From contig CAMAQV010000008.1 of assembly GCA_945860595.1 (NCBI GenBank), positions 1 through 64,000 on the forward strand: a stretch of DNA of 64,000 nucleotides, read 5' to 3'. The notes below the pieces were generated by a model. It was given only the letters and a program-made list of their open reading frames with translations, was not told the DNA's origin and ran no database searches. Origin of the DNA: Comamonas sp. lk (GTDB lineage Bacteria; Pseudomonadota; Gammaproteobacteria; Burkholderiales; Burkholderiaceae_C). Positions 55,125 through 64,000 of this stretch are shown one piece after another. Made by a program: the position numbers and the translations under genes. Position 1 is the stretch's first letter. Every line of letters begins with the position of its first letter.

Positions 55125-57398
55125 ATGAATCTGGTTGCTGCGTCGGAAACACCCCTGCAGTGGGGCGACGTGAACGCCGCCTGGCAGCAGGCGGTGTCGG
55201 CGCAGCTGCGCCCTGGTGAGAACGTCTGCGCCACGCTGGAGCTTGACCTGGACATGCAGATGCACTTCCGCTTTGGCCTTCTGGTGGCCACCGATCAACG
55301 CCTTTTGGGCTTCGCGGTACCCGAATCTCCCGGCCACAGTTGGGAATACCGTGACGGATTGACGCTTGTCCACCATGACCATGCCGGGGTGGGCCATTTG
55401 CGACTCAGCGATGCGGGCGGCCTTTTGCACAGCTGGCGCTTCACACTGGGGCGCAATGTGCAGGCCTTGCGCCTGGTGGACCAGTTTGCCGCCCGCCATG
55501 GCAGCGCTGTCAGCGGGATCCCGGTGGTAGCGGCTGCGCAATCCCTGTGCCCGAGCTGCAAAGCGCCGCTGGAGCCCGACGCCGAAGAGTGCTCCGTGTG
55601 CAGCAAAGTGGTCCATAAACCGCCTTCCACCTGGACGCTGCTGCGCCTTTGGCAGTTTGCCCGGCCCTATCGCGGGCAACTGCTACTGGGTTTTGTACTG
55701 ATGCTGCTGAGTACTGCGGCCAGTCAGGTACCGCCCTACCTGACGATTCCGCTGGTCGACGAAGTGCTAATCCCGCTCCAAAACGGGCAGCAGATCCCGC
55801 GCAGCACGATTGGCTGGTATCTGGCGGGCCTGCTCGGCTCGGGGCTGCTGGCCTGGGTGCTGAGCTGGGCCAAGACCTACATCCTGGCGCTGGCTTCTGA
55901 GCGCATCGCCGCCGATCTGCGTACCAGCACCTACGACCATTTGCTGCGGCTCTCGCTTGAATACTTTGGCGGCAAACGCACCGGTGACCTGCTCTCCCGC
56001 GTGGGCAGCGAAAGCGACCGCATTGCCGTCTACCTGTCGCTGCACCTGACCGACTTCGCCAGCGATGTGGTGATGATCGTGATGACGGCGGTGATTTTGT
56101 TTTCCATGAACCCCTACCTGGCGCTCATCACCCTGGTGCCGCTGCCCTTTATCGGCTGGATGATCCATTACGTGCGCTACCGCCTGCGCACCGGTTTTGA
56201 GAAGATTGACCGGGTCTGGGGCGAAGTCACCAACGTGCTGGCCGACACCATCCCCGGCATCCGCGTGGTCAAGGCCTTTGCCCAGGAGGCGCGCGAGTCC
56301 CGCCGCTTCCGTGATGCCAACCGCCACAACCTGCTGGTCAACGACCGCATCAACAAAATCTGGTCGCTGTTTTCGCCCAGCGTCTCGCTGCTCACTGAAA
56401 TGGGCCTTTTGGTGGTCTGGGGCTTTGGCATCTGGCAGGTGGCACACGGCGAGATCACGGTCGGGATGTTGCTCGCCGCCATTGCCTACATCGGGCGCTT
56501 TTATGGGCGACTGGATTCCATGAGCCGCATCGTCTCGGTCACGCAAAAGTCGGCCTCTGCGGCCAAGCGGATATTTGACATCCTGGACCATGTGTCCAGC
56601 GTGCCCGAGCCGCAGAACCCGGTGCACGTAGAGCGGGTGCAGGGGCGTATTGAATTGCGGGAGGTGGGTTTTCGCTACGGTAACCGGGCGGTGAACCGGG
56701 GCATTAACTTGCAGATTGCGCCGGGCGAGATGATTGGGCTGGTCGGCCACAGCGGATCGGGCAAGAGCACGCTGGTGAACCTGATTTGCCGTTTTTACGA
56801 CGTGTCCGAGGGTGCGATTCTGGTGGACGGCGTCGATATCCGCTCGTACGCGGTTGCCGACTTCCGCCGCAACATCGGGCTGGTATTGCAAGAGCCTTTT
56901 CTGTTTTTCGGCACGATTGCCGAGAACATCGCCTACGGTTTGCCCGATGCCAGCCGAGCCCAGGTCGTGGCGGCGGCCCGTGCCGCGCACGCCCATGAAT
57001 TCATCTTGCGTCTGCCGCACGGCTACGACTCCATGGTGGGGGAGCGTGGCCAGGGCTTGTCGGGCGGCGAGCGCCAGCGCATCTCGATTGCCCGTGCGCT
57101 GCTGATTGATCCGCGCATCCTGATCCTGGACGAAGCCACCTCCTCAGTCGACTCTGAAACCGAAAAAGAAATCCAGAAAGCGCTGGAAAACCTGGTCCAA
57201 GGCCGCACCACCATCGCCATCGCCCACCGCTTGTCCACCTTGCAGCGCGCCGACCGTCTGGTGGTGCTGGAGCGCGGGCGCGTGGTGGAAGAGGGCACGC
57301 ATGCGGCGCTGATGGCGGCAGAGGGCGCTTATTTCAAACTCTACGAAGCGCAGGCACGCAATGCCGCCGCGCAGGAAATATCCGGGAGCGCACCATGA
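55125..57398 (+). CDS. Cyanophycin-associated ABC transporter (fused membrane and ATPase domains)
   Basis: This 757-residue half-transporter has an N-terminal soluble region (about 1-170) ending in a zinc-ribbon-like CPSCKAPLEPDAEECSVCSK. An MsbA-type transmembrane domain (about 190-490) and an ATPase follow, with Walker A GLVGHSGSGKST, signature GLSGGERQR and Walker B ILILDEATSS. The ATG at 55125 is preferred; the frame upstream is unsupported. Adjacency to cphA genes and a DUF1854 gene is a recurring arrangement. What it moves is unknown. Confidence 0.85.
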   Translation: MNLVAASETPLQWGDVNAAWQQAVSAQLRPGENVCATLELDLDMQMHFRFGLLVATDQRLLGFAVPESPGHSWEYRDGLTLVHHDHAGVGHLRLSDAGGLLHSWRFTLGRNVQALRLVDQFAARHGSAVSGIPVVAAAQSLCPSCKAPLEPDAEECSVCSKVVHKPPSTWTLLRLWQFARPYRGQLLLGFVLMLLSTAASQVPPYLTIPLVDEVLIPLQNGQQIPRSTIGWYLAGLLGSGLLAWVLSWAKTYILALASERIAADLRTSTYDHLLRLSLEYFGGKRTGDLLSRVGSESDRIAVYLSLHLTDFASDVVMIVMTAVILFSMNPYLALITLVPLPFIGWMIHYVRYRLRTGFEKIDRVWGEVTNVLADTIPGIRVVKAFAQEARESRRFRDANRHNLLVNDRINKIWSLFSPSVSLLTEMGLLVVWGFGIWQVAHGEITVGMLLAAIAYIGRFYGRLDSMSRIVSVTQKSASAAKRIFDILDHVSSVPEPQNPVHVERVQGRIELREVGFRYGNRAVNRGINLQIAPGEMIGLVGHSGSGKSTLVNLICRFYDVSEGAILVDGVDIRSYAVADFRRNIGLVLQEPFLFFGTIAENIAYGLPDASRAQVVAAARAAHAHEFILRLPHGYDSMVGERGQGLSGGERQRISIARALLIDPRILILDEATSSVDSETEKEIQKALENLVQGRTTIAIAHRLSTLQRADRLVVLERGRVVEEGTHAALMAAEGAYFKLYEAQARNAAAQEISGSAP

Positions 57399-57886
57399 TC
57401 GATGTATCGCCGCCACCGCTTGCGCAATTCCAGCTGGAGCGCACTGCGTTTGGCGACTTGGTGTGGACGGGCCCGCAGGGCCAGCGTGTCAGCGGTGTGA
57501 TGCCGGTGCGCGCCTTCCCCATCCAGGCACCTCAAGACGGTATGTCATTGGTGGATCCAGAGGGCCACGAGGTCGCCTGGTTCGCCCAGTTCGACGCCAT
57601 TCCAGAACCCGCGCGCGGCCTGATCGAAGAAGAGCTCGCCCGCCGCGAGTTCATGCCGGTGATCCAGCGCATCGCCGCTGTGAGCGGTTTTTCAACGCCC
57701 TGCACCTGGACAGTGGACACCGACCGGGGTCGTACCGAATTTGTGTTGCGGGGTGACGAAGACATCCGCCGCATCGGCGGCGCCCACGCCCTGCTGATTG
57801 CCGACGCCCACGGCATCCACTACCTGGTGCCGGACCAGCGGGCACTGGATGCGCACAGCAAACGGGTACTGGACCGGTTTTTGTAG
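57395..57886 (+). CDS. DUF1854 family protein, cyanophycin-associated
   Basis: The 163-residue soluble protein overlaps the ABC gene by four bases (ATGA). LVWTGPQGQRVSGVMPVRAFPIQAP, GHEVAWFAQFDAIP, and RREFMPVIQRI are DUF1854-type features. The C-terminal half holds a strand-rich segment, VRGDEDIRRI-like with IADAHGIHYLVPD. It is consistently paired with the ABC protein near cyanophycin genes (recalled). A role as a cytosolic partner of the transporter is inference only. Confidence 0.82.
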   Translation: MIDVSPPPLAQFQLERTAFGDLVWTGPQGQRVSGVMPVRAFPIQAPQDGMSLVDPEGHEVAWFAQFDAIPEPARGLIEEELARREFMPVIQRIAAVSGFSTPCTWTVDTDRGRTEFVLRGDEDIRRIGGAHALLIADAHGIHYLVPDQRALDAHSKRVLDRFL

Positions 57887-57899
57887 CGCGCCGCTAGCC

Positions 57900-58085
57900 C
57901 TAGCGGCTGAAGGCCAGCGCCATGGCGCCGAGCAAGAGCAGGTACAGCGGCGTAAAAATCACCAAGGTTTTGCGCAGCTGCGCCGGAGTGGTTTTGCCTT
58001 TACGCCAGAGGTAGTACTGGTACAGGGGCGGAGCCAGCAGCACGACGGCGAGTTCGATGGCGAGTTCAATGTGGACCGCATCCAT
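57900..58085 (-). CDS. Small two-helix membrane protein downstream of hemL
   Basis: This 61-residue open frame has two hydrophobic stretches (LAIELAVVLLAPPLYQYYL and TLVIFTPLYLLLLGAMAL) separated by a basic loop WRKGKTTPAQLRK, which suits a two-helix inner-membrane protein. It starts 23 bases after the hemL stop on the same strand. No family was recognised. Being short it could be spurious, but hydrophobic composition and position support it. Confidence 0.55.
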   Translation of the reverse strand: MDAVHIELAIELAVVLLAPPLYQYYLWRKGKTTPAQLRKTLVIFTPLYLLLLGAMALAFSR

Positions 58086-58108
58086 GGCCGCTTGCTTTCA
58101 GGGTCTTT

Positions 58109-59410
58109 TCACAGCGACGCGAAGATGGATTTCGCTGCGTCCACGGTATGCGCAATGTCTGCGTCGGTGTGCGCGGCGCTCACAAAGCCGGCCTCGTACA
58201 GCGCGGGGGCGAAATAGACACCGGCGTCCAGCATGCTGTGGAAAAAATGGTTGAAGCGTTTGCTGTCGGTTTGCATCACGGTGGCGTAGTTTTGTGGCAG
58301 ATCGGGCATCAGGAAGAAGCCGAACATGCCGCCTTCACTGTCCACGCTAAAGGGCACGCCCGCCGCTTGCGCGGCGGCCAGCAAGCCGCTGGTCAGCGCC
58401 TGTGTCTTGGCGGCCAGCGCGTCATAAAAACCGGGCTGGCTGATCAGGCGCAGCGTGGCCAGGCCGCAGGCGGTGGCTACCGGGTTTCCGCTGAGTGTCC
58501 CGGCCTGGTACACCGTGCCCAGTGGGGCCAGGTGTTCCATGACCGCGCGTTTGGCACCAAAAGCGGCCAGCGGCATGCCCCCGCCGATCACCTTGCCCAT
58601 GACCGTCATATCAGGCTCAAAGCCGGGAATCTGTTTGGCGTACACGCTTTGCGCACCACCCAGCGCCACGCGGAAACCGGTCATCACCTCATCCAATACC
58701 AGCAAGACACCGTGCTCTGTGCACAGCTCGCGGGCGCGGCGCATGAAGGGAATGGAGGCGCGCACAAAGTTCATGTTCCCGGCAATCGGCTCGATCATCA
58801 GGCAGGCGAGCTCTTTGCCGTGCAGCGCAAAAGCTTCTTCCAGTTGCGCCACGTTGTTGTACTCGAGCACCAGCGTGTGCTGCACCACCTCGGGCGGTAC
58901 ACCGGCACTGGTAGGGTTGCCAAAAGTGGCCAGGCCCGAACCGGCCTTGACCAGGAGCGCATCGGCGTGGCCGTGGTAGCAGCCTTCAAATTTGATGAGC
59001 TTGCTGCGCCCGGTTGCGCCCCGCGCCAGGCGGATGGCGGTCATGGCGGCTTCGGTGCCCGAGCTCACCAGCCGCACCATGTCCATGCTGGGCATGCGTT
59101 GCAATATGGCTTCGGCCAGCTCGACTTCACGCTCGGTCGGCGCGCCGAATGAAAAGCCCGCGTGCAAGGCCTGTTGCACCGCCTCGACCACCTCGGGGTG
59201 GCCGTGGCCCAGAATCATCGGGCCCCAGGAGCCGATGTAGTCCACATAGCGCTGGCCATTGGCGTCCCACATATACGCGCCCTGTGCGCGGCTGATAAAG
59301 CGCGGCGTACCGCCGACCGCTTTGAATGCGCGTACCGGCGAGTTCACGCCGCCAGGGATCACGCGCGCGGCGCGCTGGAAGAGCTCAAGATTGCGGTCAG
59401 GCTGGGTCAT
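58109..59410 (-). CDS. hemL: Glutamate-1-semialdehyde 2,1-aminomutase
   Basis: The 433-residue PLP enzyme makes 5-aminolevulinate in the C5 tetrapyrrole pathway. [18 protein letters not shown] starts the family signature, the PLP lysine is in [17 protein letters not shown], and [16 protein letters not shown] precedes it. This shows that tetrapyrroles come from glutamate, as expected for a betaproteobacterium. Confidence 0.96.
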   Translation of the reverse strand: MTQPDRNLELFQRAARVIPGGVNSPVRAFKAVGGTPRFISRAQGAYMWDANGQRYVDYIGSWGPMILGHGHPEVVEAVQQALHAGFSFGAPTEREVELAEAILQRMPSMDMVRLVSSGTEAAMTAIRLARGATGRSKLIKFEGCYHGHADALLVKAGSGLATFGNPTSAGVPPEVVQHTLVLEYNNVAQLEEAFALHGKELACLMIEPIAGNMNFVRASIPFMRRARELCTEHGVLLVLDEVMTGFRVALGGAQSVYAKQIPGFEPDMTVMGKVIGGGMPLAAFGAKRAVMEHLAPLGTVYQAGTLSGNPVATACGLATLRLISQPGFYDALAAKTQALTSGLLAAAQAAGVPFSVDSEGGMFGFFLMPDLPQNYATVMQTDSKRFNHFFHSMLDAGVYFAPALYEAGFVSAAHTDADIAHTVDAAKSIFASL

Positions 59411-59493
59411 GGTTCGGTGGGTGGGGTTGGATGCAAAGGGTGGGGGGTCGGGAAATTCGGGTAAAGACGGACGTTCAGCGAATATCGTGAGGG

Positions 59494-60438
59494 TCAGTGC
59501 CGGGTGGGTCCGGGCGGCAGGTCAAAGCTGAAGTCTCCAGTGCTGTCTACATCGTCTGCGTCGTCGTCATCGTCGCTGTCGTTGTGGGCCCAAAACAAGC
59601 GGTCGGGTTGTACCAGGCCCATACCGGGGCGAAAGCCACCTTCCAGGCAGCGGTCCAGGTAGCTCAGCGCCTCGCTGGTGGCCTCGCCCAACTCGGTATC
59701 CGTGGCGATCAAGGCGGCCAGCGCTGCACTCAGCGTGTCACCGGCACCGGCGAATTGCGCCTCAAGGCGCTCGTACTTTTCGGTGCGGATGACGGCGGTG
59801 GGCGAACACAGCGCGTTTTCGATGAACTGATCCGGCAGGGGAATGCCGGTCACCAGGGTGTAAGCCACGCCGTGTCCGTGTGCGGCGATGGCGATATCGC
59901 GGGCGGTCGGGTTGCGCTGTGCGCTCCACTCGGGCAACAGCCAGCGGGTCAGCGTCTGGTAATTTCCCACCAGCAGGGTGGTCTGGGGCAGCAGCAATTC
60001 GGCGCACGCGTCCAGGTACTGGTCGATGGCATCCTCGCGCCACCAGGACAGGTCGGGCATATGGGTGAGTACAGGCACTTCAGCATAGTCGCTGACCAGT
60101 TCCGAGATCGCGCTGAGGTTTTCCGGCGTGCCCACAAAGCCGACTTTGAAGACCTGCACCGGTAGGTCTTCCAAAATTGTGCGGGCTTGTTCGGTGACGG
60201 CCTCATCGTCCAGCGCATAGTGGTCGACGATTTCGTTGGTGTCGCGGGCGTAGACGCCGGTCACCACCGGCAGCACATGCACACCTACCGAAGACATGGC
60301 GGTGATGTCAGCGCCTATGCCACCCGCCCCGCTGGCGTCGTTTGCATTGAAGACCATGACGCAGGCGGCGGGGCCGTCGTCATCGGCTTGCAGCGCGGTG
60401 TCGTCCTCGACGTGTATAGGGGGTGGGGCATGGGCCAT
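59494..60438 (-). CDS. thiD: Hydroxymethylpyrimidine/phosphomethylpyrimidine kinase (ThiD-like)
   Basis: The 314-residue PfkB-type kinase phosphorylates HMP and HMP-P for thiamin synthesis. [32 protein letters not shown] is the ThiD N-terminal signature and [19 protein letters not shown] contains the catalytic GAGD. It is longer than typical ThiD because of an acidic C-terminal tail ([14 protein letters not shown]). It is divergent from the rubredoxin gene. Confidence 0.85.
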   Translation of the reverse strand: MAHAPPPIHVEDDTALQADDDGPAACVMVFNANDASGAGGIGADITAMSSVGVHVLPVVTGVYARDTNEIVDHYALDDEAVTEQARTILEDLPVQVFKVGFVGTPENLSAISELVSDYAEVPVLTHMPDLSWWREDAIDQYLDACAELLLPQTTLLVGNYQTLTRWLLPEWSAQRNPTARDIAIAAHGHGVAYTLVTGIPLPDQFIENALCSPTAVIRTEKYERLEAQFAGAGDTLSAALAALIATDTELGEATSEALSYLDRCLEGGFRPGMGLVQPDRLFWAHNDSDDDDDADDVDSTGDFSFDLPPGPTRH

Positions 60439-60454
60439 GGGGGTACCGCAAAGC

Positions 60455-60460
60455 TACAAT
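60455..60460 (+). promoter_or_regulatory. -10 element of the rubredoxin gene
   Basis: TACAAT followed by CGCGCCC lies 36 bases upstream of the rubredoxin start. The arrangement is the same as at the tRNA-Thr promoter. No clear -35 was seen. Confidence 0.45.
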
Positions 60461-60496
60461 CGCGCCCATTCTATTCTTTGGATTTTGGGCTGCCGA

Positions 60497-60667
60497 ATGA
60501 CTACCACCACCTGGATGTGCTTGATTTGCGGCTGGATTTATGACGAGACGCTGGGCGCACCCGATGATGGAATTGCCGCAGGAACGCTCTGGGCCGATGT
60601 GCCCATGAACTGGGTCTGCCCCGAGTGCGGCGCCCGCAAAGAAGACTTCGAGATGGTCCAGATCTGA
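60497..60667 (+). CDS. Rubredoxin
   Basis: The 56-residue electron carrier has the two cysteine knuckles CLICG (WMCLICGWIYDE) and CPECG (WVCPECGARKEDF) that bind one iron. Length and motifs are standard. It stands alone between divergent thiD and convergent phr. Its redox partner is not indicated. Confidence 0.95.
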   Translation: MTTTTWMCLICGWIYDETLGAPDDGIAAGTLWADVPMNWVCPECGARKEDFEMVQI

Positions 60668-60677
60668 GGCCTGCGCC

Positions 60678-62207
60678 TCAGTCTGCTGCCGTCTCAGAAC
60701 CCAAGCCCGGTTTTTTCACCACGCTGTAGCGCAGCAGCGTCTTGGCCCGCGCCTGCGCGTGGTCGACGATGGGCAGCGGGTAGTTGGCATCCGGCCCCTC
60801 GCCGAGCACCACCCCGGCAGCGGCCAGCTCCAGCGGCCGTGCCAGCCAGGGCGCATGGATGCTTTTCGCGTCGAGCTGCGCCAGCGCGGGCAGGTAGCGG
60901 CGGATGAAAGCGCCCGGGGCATCAAACTTTTCGCTTTGCGACAGGGGATTGAAGATGCGGAAATAGGGTTGTGCATCGCAACCGCTGGAGGCTACCCACT
61001 GCCAGCCGCCGTTGTTGGAGGACAGATCAAAGTCGTTGAGTTGCTGCGCGAAGTAGCGCTCGCCCCAGCGCCAGTCCAGCCCCAGGTGTTTCACCAGAAA
61101 GCTGCCTGCCACCATGCGCAGGCGGTTGTGCATGTAGCCGCTTTGGTTCAGTTGCAGCATGGCCGCGTCCACCAGCGGGTATCCGGTGCGCCCGGCGCAC
61201 CAGGCGGCAAATCGCTGCTGTGCCGCGTCATCGGTGTCCCACTGGATGGTGTCGTATTCGGGTTTGAAGGCGCGCGTGGCCACATGCGGGAAGTTGGCCA
61301 GGATTTGCACATAAAACTCGCGCCAGACCAGCTCGGCGAGCCACACCTGCGCGCCGGCGTCGCCGCTGCGCTGCGCGGGCAGGGCTGCGCGCACCAGTTC
61401 GCGTATGGATACCGTCCCAAAACGCAGGTGCACGCCCAGGTAGCTGGGGCCTTTGACCGCCGGGAAATTGCGCCGCTCCTCGTATGCCCCCATGCGCGCG
61501 AGGAAATCCCGCAGCAAGGCTTGCGCGCCGCTGCTGCCCGGCGCAATGCCAATTTGGCGCAGATTGCTGGTCTCAAAGCCCATGCTGGCCAAGCTGGGCA
61601 CGCCACCGGCCAGCCCGGGATCGACGGCCGCAAGCTGGCGCGCCAGTATGGCGGTGCTGCGCTCGGCCACGTCCGCATCGGCGTGGGCCTGCAAACGGGC
61701 CAGCCAGGCGCGTAGGTAGGGCGTGAACACGCCATAGGGCTTGCCGGTTTGTGTCAGCACCTCACGCCGCTCGAACACCACCTGGTCCTTCACGCTGTGC
61801 CATTGGATACCCAGGCCGGACAGGCTGTGCGCCACCGCTGCGTCACGGGCCAGGGCCTGCGGCTCGTCGTCATGGGCCACCACCACCAGACTTGCGCCCA
61901 GGGCACGGGCCAGCGTGGGAATCTCCACCAGGGGGTCGCCGTGGCGGCATACCAGTCCGGCCTGGGGTGCCAGTGCGCGCAGGGTCGCATCGATTTCCGC
62001 CAGTGACTCGCGGATGAACTCCACCCGCCGGTCGCAGCGCGGCAAAGGGTCGAGAATGCCCGTATCAAATACAAAGACCAGCACGATCTGCTGCGCGGAC
62101 TCCAGCGCGGCATGCAAGGCGGCATGGTCGTGCAGGCGCAGATCACGGCGCAGCCAGACCAGCGCGGTGCGGGCTTGCGGGGTGGGTGCGAGGAGTGTTG
62201 CGGACAT
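60678..62207 (-). CDS. phr: Deoxyribodipyrimidine photolyase (class I)
   Basis: The 509-residue flavoprotein repairs UV-induced pyrimidine dimers using blue light. The antenna domain starts TALVWLRRDLRLHDHAAL. The FAD-binding region has RLRMVAGSFLVKHLGLDWRWGERYF and DLSSNNGGWQWVASSGCDAQPYFRIFNP. The start at 62207 gives the normal N-terminus; a longer frame runs through yqgE. It overlaps no gene but faces yqgE divergently over 21 bases. Confidence 0.93.
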   Translation of the reverse strand: MSATLLAPTPQARTALVWLRRDLRLHDHAALHAALESAQQIVLVFVFDTGILDPLPRCDRRVEFIRESLAEIDATLRALAPQAGLVCRHGDPLVEIPTLARALGASLVVVAHDDEPQALARDAAVAHSLSGLGIQWHSVKDQVVFERREVLTQTGKPYGVFTPYLRAWLARLQAHADADVAERSTAILARQLAAVDPGLAGGVPSLASMGFETSNLRQIGIAPGSSGAQALLRDFLARMGAYEERRNFPAVKGPSYLGVHLRFGTVSIRELVRAALPAQRSGDAGAQVWLAELVWREFYVQILANFPHVATRAFKPEYDTIQWDTDDAAQQRFAAWCAGRTGYPLVDAAMLQLNQSGYMHNRLRMVAGSFLVKHLGLDWRWGERYFAQQLNDFDLSSNNGGWQWVASSGCDAQPYFRIFNPLSQSEKFDAPGAFIRRYLPALAQLDAKSIHAPWLARPLELAAAGVVLGEGPDANYPLPIVDHAQARAKTLLRYSVVKKPGLGSETAAD

Positions 62208-62228
62208 GCCGGTGGCTAAAATGATTCG

Positions 62229-62828
62229 ATGTCCGGCGATTCTGCACCCACCAATCTCACCAACCATTTTCTGATTGCCATGCCCGGCATGGAAGATGCC
62301 TTTTTTGCGAAGAGTGTGGTGTACCTGGTGGACCACAACGACCAAGGCGCGATGGGGCTGATGATCAACAAGGCGGTGGATATCTCGATGGAGGCGCTGT
62401 TTGTCAAGATCGATCTGGCCATGCCCCGCACCGATTTGGCCGCCAGCCCCGTCTTGCAGGGTGGCCCGGTGCACCAGGACCGCGGTTTTGTGCTGCACGA
62501 CCCGGTGTTCGGGTCCAGCGAACCGGAGCAGGCCTCTCCCTACCAATCGACCATCCGCGTACCCGGTGGTCTGGATATGACGACGTCGCGCGATGTGCTG
62601 GAGTCCATTTCCACCGGCGGCGGCCCCAAGCGGGTTTTGGTCTCGCTGGGCTATGCGGCCTGGGGCGAAGGCCAGTTGGAAAGCGAACTCAAAGAAAACG
62701 CCTGGCTGACGGTGGAGGCGGACGCCAGCGTCATTTTTGACGCGCCCATGGCCGAGCGCTATGACCGGGCCCTGGGGCTGCTGGGTTTGCAAGCCTGGAT
62801 GATTTCCACCCAGGCGGGCAACGCATGA
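62229..62828 (+). CDS. YqgE/AlgH family protein
   Basis: The 199-residue conserved protein shows the family pattern LTNHFLIAMPGMEDAFFAKSVVYLVDHNDQGAMGLMIN and VLVSLGYAAWGEGQLESELKENAWL. The biochemical function is not established. It overlaps ruvX by four bases, the usual arrangement. Confidence 0.94.
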   Translation: MSGDSAPTNLTNHFLIAMPGMEDAFFAKSVVYLVDHNDQGAMGLMINKAVDISMEALFVKIDLAMPRTDLAASPVLQGGPVHQDRGFVLHDPVFGSSEPEQASPYQSTIRVPGGLDMTTSRDVLESISTGGGPKRVLVSLGYAAWGEGQLESELKENAWLTVEADASVIFDAPMAERYDRALGLLGLQAWMISTQAGNA

Positions 62829-63250
62829 GCGCCGCAGCCGCCCTGAGCCCTGTTGTGGTACCGGCGACGCTGCAAACATTCATGGCCTTTGATTTCGGCA
62901 CCAAGCACACCGGCGTGGCGGTGGGTAACCGCTTGCTGCGCAGCGCGCAGGCGCAGGCCACCATCCATGCCGAAGGCGATGCCCGTTTTGTCCAGGTGGC
63001 CCAGCGGCTCAAAGAGTGGCAGCCCGACGCCATCGTCATCGGCGTGCCCTACCACCCGGACGGCGCGGCGCACGACAACACGGCGCGGGCCCGTAAATTC
63101 GGCCGCCAGTTGCACGGCCGTTTCGGTTTGCCAGTCTTTGAAGTGGACGAGCGCTACAGCACCACCGAGGCGCTGGCCAGCGGCGCGCGTGACCCCGATG
63201 CGGCTGCTGCGGCCATCATCCTCAACCAGTTTTTGCAGGACTTGCCATGA
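62825..63250 (+). CDS. ruvX: Putative pre-16S rRNA nuclease / Holliday junction resolvase-like (YqgF)
   Basis: The 141-residue RNase-H-fold protein has the first catalytic Asp in FMAFDFGTKHTGVAVGN and later acidic residues in VDERYSTTEA and ARDPDAAAAAIIL. E. coli YqgF is implicated in 16S rRNA 5-prime-end processing. It is coupled by four-base overlaps to yqgE and pyrR. Confidence 0.94.
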   Translation: MSAAAALSPVVVPATLQTFMAFDFGTKHTGVAVGNRLLRSAQAQATIHAEGDARFVQVAQRLKEWQPDAIVIGVPYHPDGAAHDNTARARKFGRQLHGRFGLPVFEVDERYSTTEALASGARDPDAAAAAIILNQFLQDLP

Positions 63251-63759
63251 GCGATTTGACGCTGGACGCCCAGGCCCTGTATGCCGACTTGCTTCAGGGC
63301 GTACGGCCCTTGTGCCGCCCCGACACCCGATTGGTCGGCATTACTTCGGGCGGTGCCTGGCTGGCGCAGCGCCTGCAAATCGACCTGGGTCTTGCGGGTG
63401 CCTGCGGCGTAATTTCCTCGGCCATGCACCGCGACGACTTTGCCCAGCGCGGTTTAGGTGGTGGCGGGCGCACCCAGTTGCCTTTTGAGATCAACGGCGC
63501 GCATCTGCTGGTGGTGGATGACGTGCTCTACACCGGGCGGACGCTGCGCGCTGTTATGAACGAGTTGTTTGACTACGGCCGCCCGGCTAGCGTCAAGCTC
63601 GCGGTCCTGGTGGACCGGGGTGGGCGCGAGTTGCCCATTCAGCCTGACTTTGCCGCAGCGCGGGTGAGCTTGCCCTTAACCCAATCCCTAGCGTTGGCGC
63701 GCGCCGACGACGGCAGCCTGCGCTTTGACCTCAAAACCAAACCGCAGCGCGCGGATTGA
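63247..63759 (+). CDS. pyrR: PyrR-type uracil phosphoribosyltransferase / pyrimidine regulator
   Basis: The 170-residue phosphoribosyltransferase has the PRPP-binding motif [28 protein letters not shown]. It lies directly upstream of pyrB. In Gram-positive bacteria PyrR attenuates pyr mRNA. No attenuator hairpin separates pyrR from pyrB here (ATGA overlap), so it may act mainly as an enzyme or by another mechanism. Confidence 0.92.
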   Translation: MSDLTLDAQALYADLLQGVRPLCRPDTRLVGITSGGAWLAQRLQIDLGLAGACGVISSAMHRDDFAQRGLGGGGRTQLPFEINGAHLLVVDDVLYTGRTLRAVMNELFDYGRPASVKLAVLVDRGGRELPIQPDFAAARVSLPLTQSLALARADDGSLRFDLKTKPQRAD

Positions 63760-64000
63760 TGGACGTCACGGTCCCGCCTATGTCCACCCGCCACAACCCC
63801 CAGCTCAATAAAAACGGTGAGCTGATTCACCTGCTGTCCACGGAAGGCCTGTCGCGTGATTTGATCATGCACATCCTGGACACCGCATCCAACTTCGTGT
63901 CGGTGAGCGACCGTGAGGTCAAGAAAGTGCCTCTGTTGCGCGGCAAAAGCGTTTTCAACTTGTTTTTCGAGAACAGCACCCGCACCCGCACCACCTTCGA
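63759..64000 (+). CDS. pyrB: Aspartate carbamoyltransferase catalytic chain, N-terminal part (partial)
   Basis: Eighty residues are visible before the window ends. [14 protein letters not shown] is the carbamoyl-phosphate-binding S-T-R-T-R motif of aspartate transcarbamoylase, which makes carbamoyl-aspartate in pyrimidine synthesis. The ATG at 63759 overlaps the pyrR stop; an in-frame ATG at 63780 is an alternative start. The remainder lies beyond the edge. Confidence 0.94.
   Translation, partial: MDVTVPPMSTRHNPQLNKNGELIHLLSTEGLSRDLIMHILDTASNFVSVSDREVKKVPLLRGKSVFNLFFENSTRTRTTF

Noticed and set aside
63247-63780. PyrR-dependent attenuator before pyrB
   Set aside because: pyrR and pyrB overlap by four bases, leaving no room for a leader with anti-terminator and terminator hairpins.
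1-64000. CRISPR arrays, insertion sequences, prophage or plasmid origins
   Set aside because: No regularly spaced repeats, transposase or integrase motifs, or origin-like iterons were seen in the window.

Overview
The window looks like a chromosomal segment of a GC-rich betaproteobacterium, most likely Burkholderiales and close to Comamonadaceae (Rhodoferax-like). I infer this from gene content and order: hutC-U-H with a hutD-I-G-F arm, the secB-gpsA neighbourhood, paired cyanophycin synthetases next to a DUF1854/ABC pair, and yqgE-ruvX-pyrR-pyrB. It also follows from codon use and TACAAT-type -10 elements. A BLUF photoreceptor, a PpaA/AerR-like cobalamin-domain protein and a photolyase suggest a light-responsive lifestyle. 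There are no insertion sequences, phage genes or CRISPR arrays. No gene-free stretch is longer than about 225 bases.

Layout. 1-4062: NMT1/THI5-like ABC transporter (solute-binding protein cut by the window edge, ATPase, permease fused from two halves) with a 5-formyl-THF cyclo-ligase-like protein and a GNAT enzyme. 4090-7720: hybrid sensor kinase, CHRD-domain exported protein and Spy-like periplasmic protein. 7796-12756: accessory operon with a GntR/FCD regulator, EctD-like dioxygenase, SAF-type oxidoreductase, questin-oxidase-like protein and threonine-dehydratase-like enzyme. 12784-20837: complete five-step histidine utilisation locus, hutC-D-I-G-F on the minus strand and hutU-H on the plus strand. 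20993-24005: polar amino-acid ABC transporter, probably for histidine or urocanate. 24034-28606: Rieske oxygenase, HisC-like aminotransferase and FAD oxidase, divergent from a second phytanoyl-CoA-dioxygenase-family gene.

28686-50110 is mostly housekeeping: prfB with its programmed frameshift, pepN, fbp, two tRNAs around an AerR-like gene, a cytochrome c, valS, yaaA-queF, dadA, folE-BLUF-DUF429, moeB/thiF, ctp protease, gpmA, rhodanese-grxC, secB and gpsA. 50128-57886: cyanophycin block. 57900-64000: hemL, thiD, rubredoxin, photolyase, yqgE-ruvX-pyrR and the start of pyrB.

The most interesting signal is a roughly 43-bp promoter/operator element present twice. One copy is in the hutC/hutU divergent promoter (17461-17503, read on the minus strand) and one is between the Rieske oxygenase and dioxygenase genes (27735-27777). 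Each copy contains an AGTTGT-N4-ACAACT palindrome matching the HutC-type operator pattern GT-N-TA-N-AC. This places the uncharacterised oxygenase/aminotransferase/FAD-oxidase module inside the probable HutC regulon. It suggests an accessory route that feeds a modified histidine or imidazole compound into the hut pathway.
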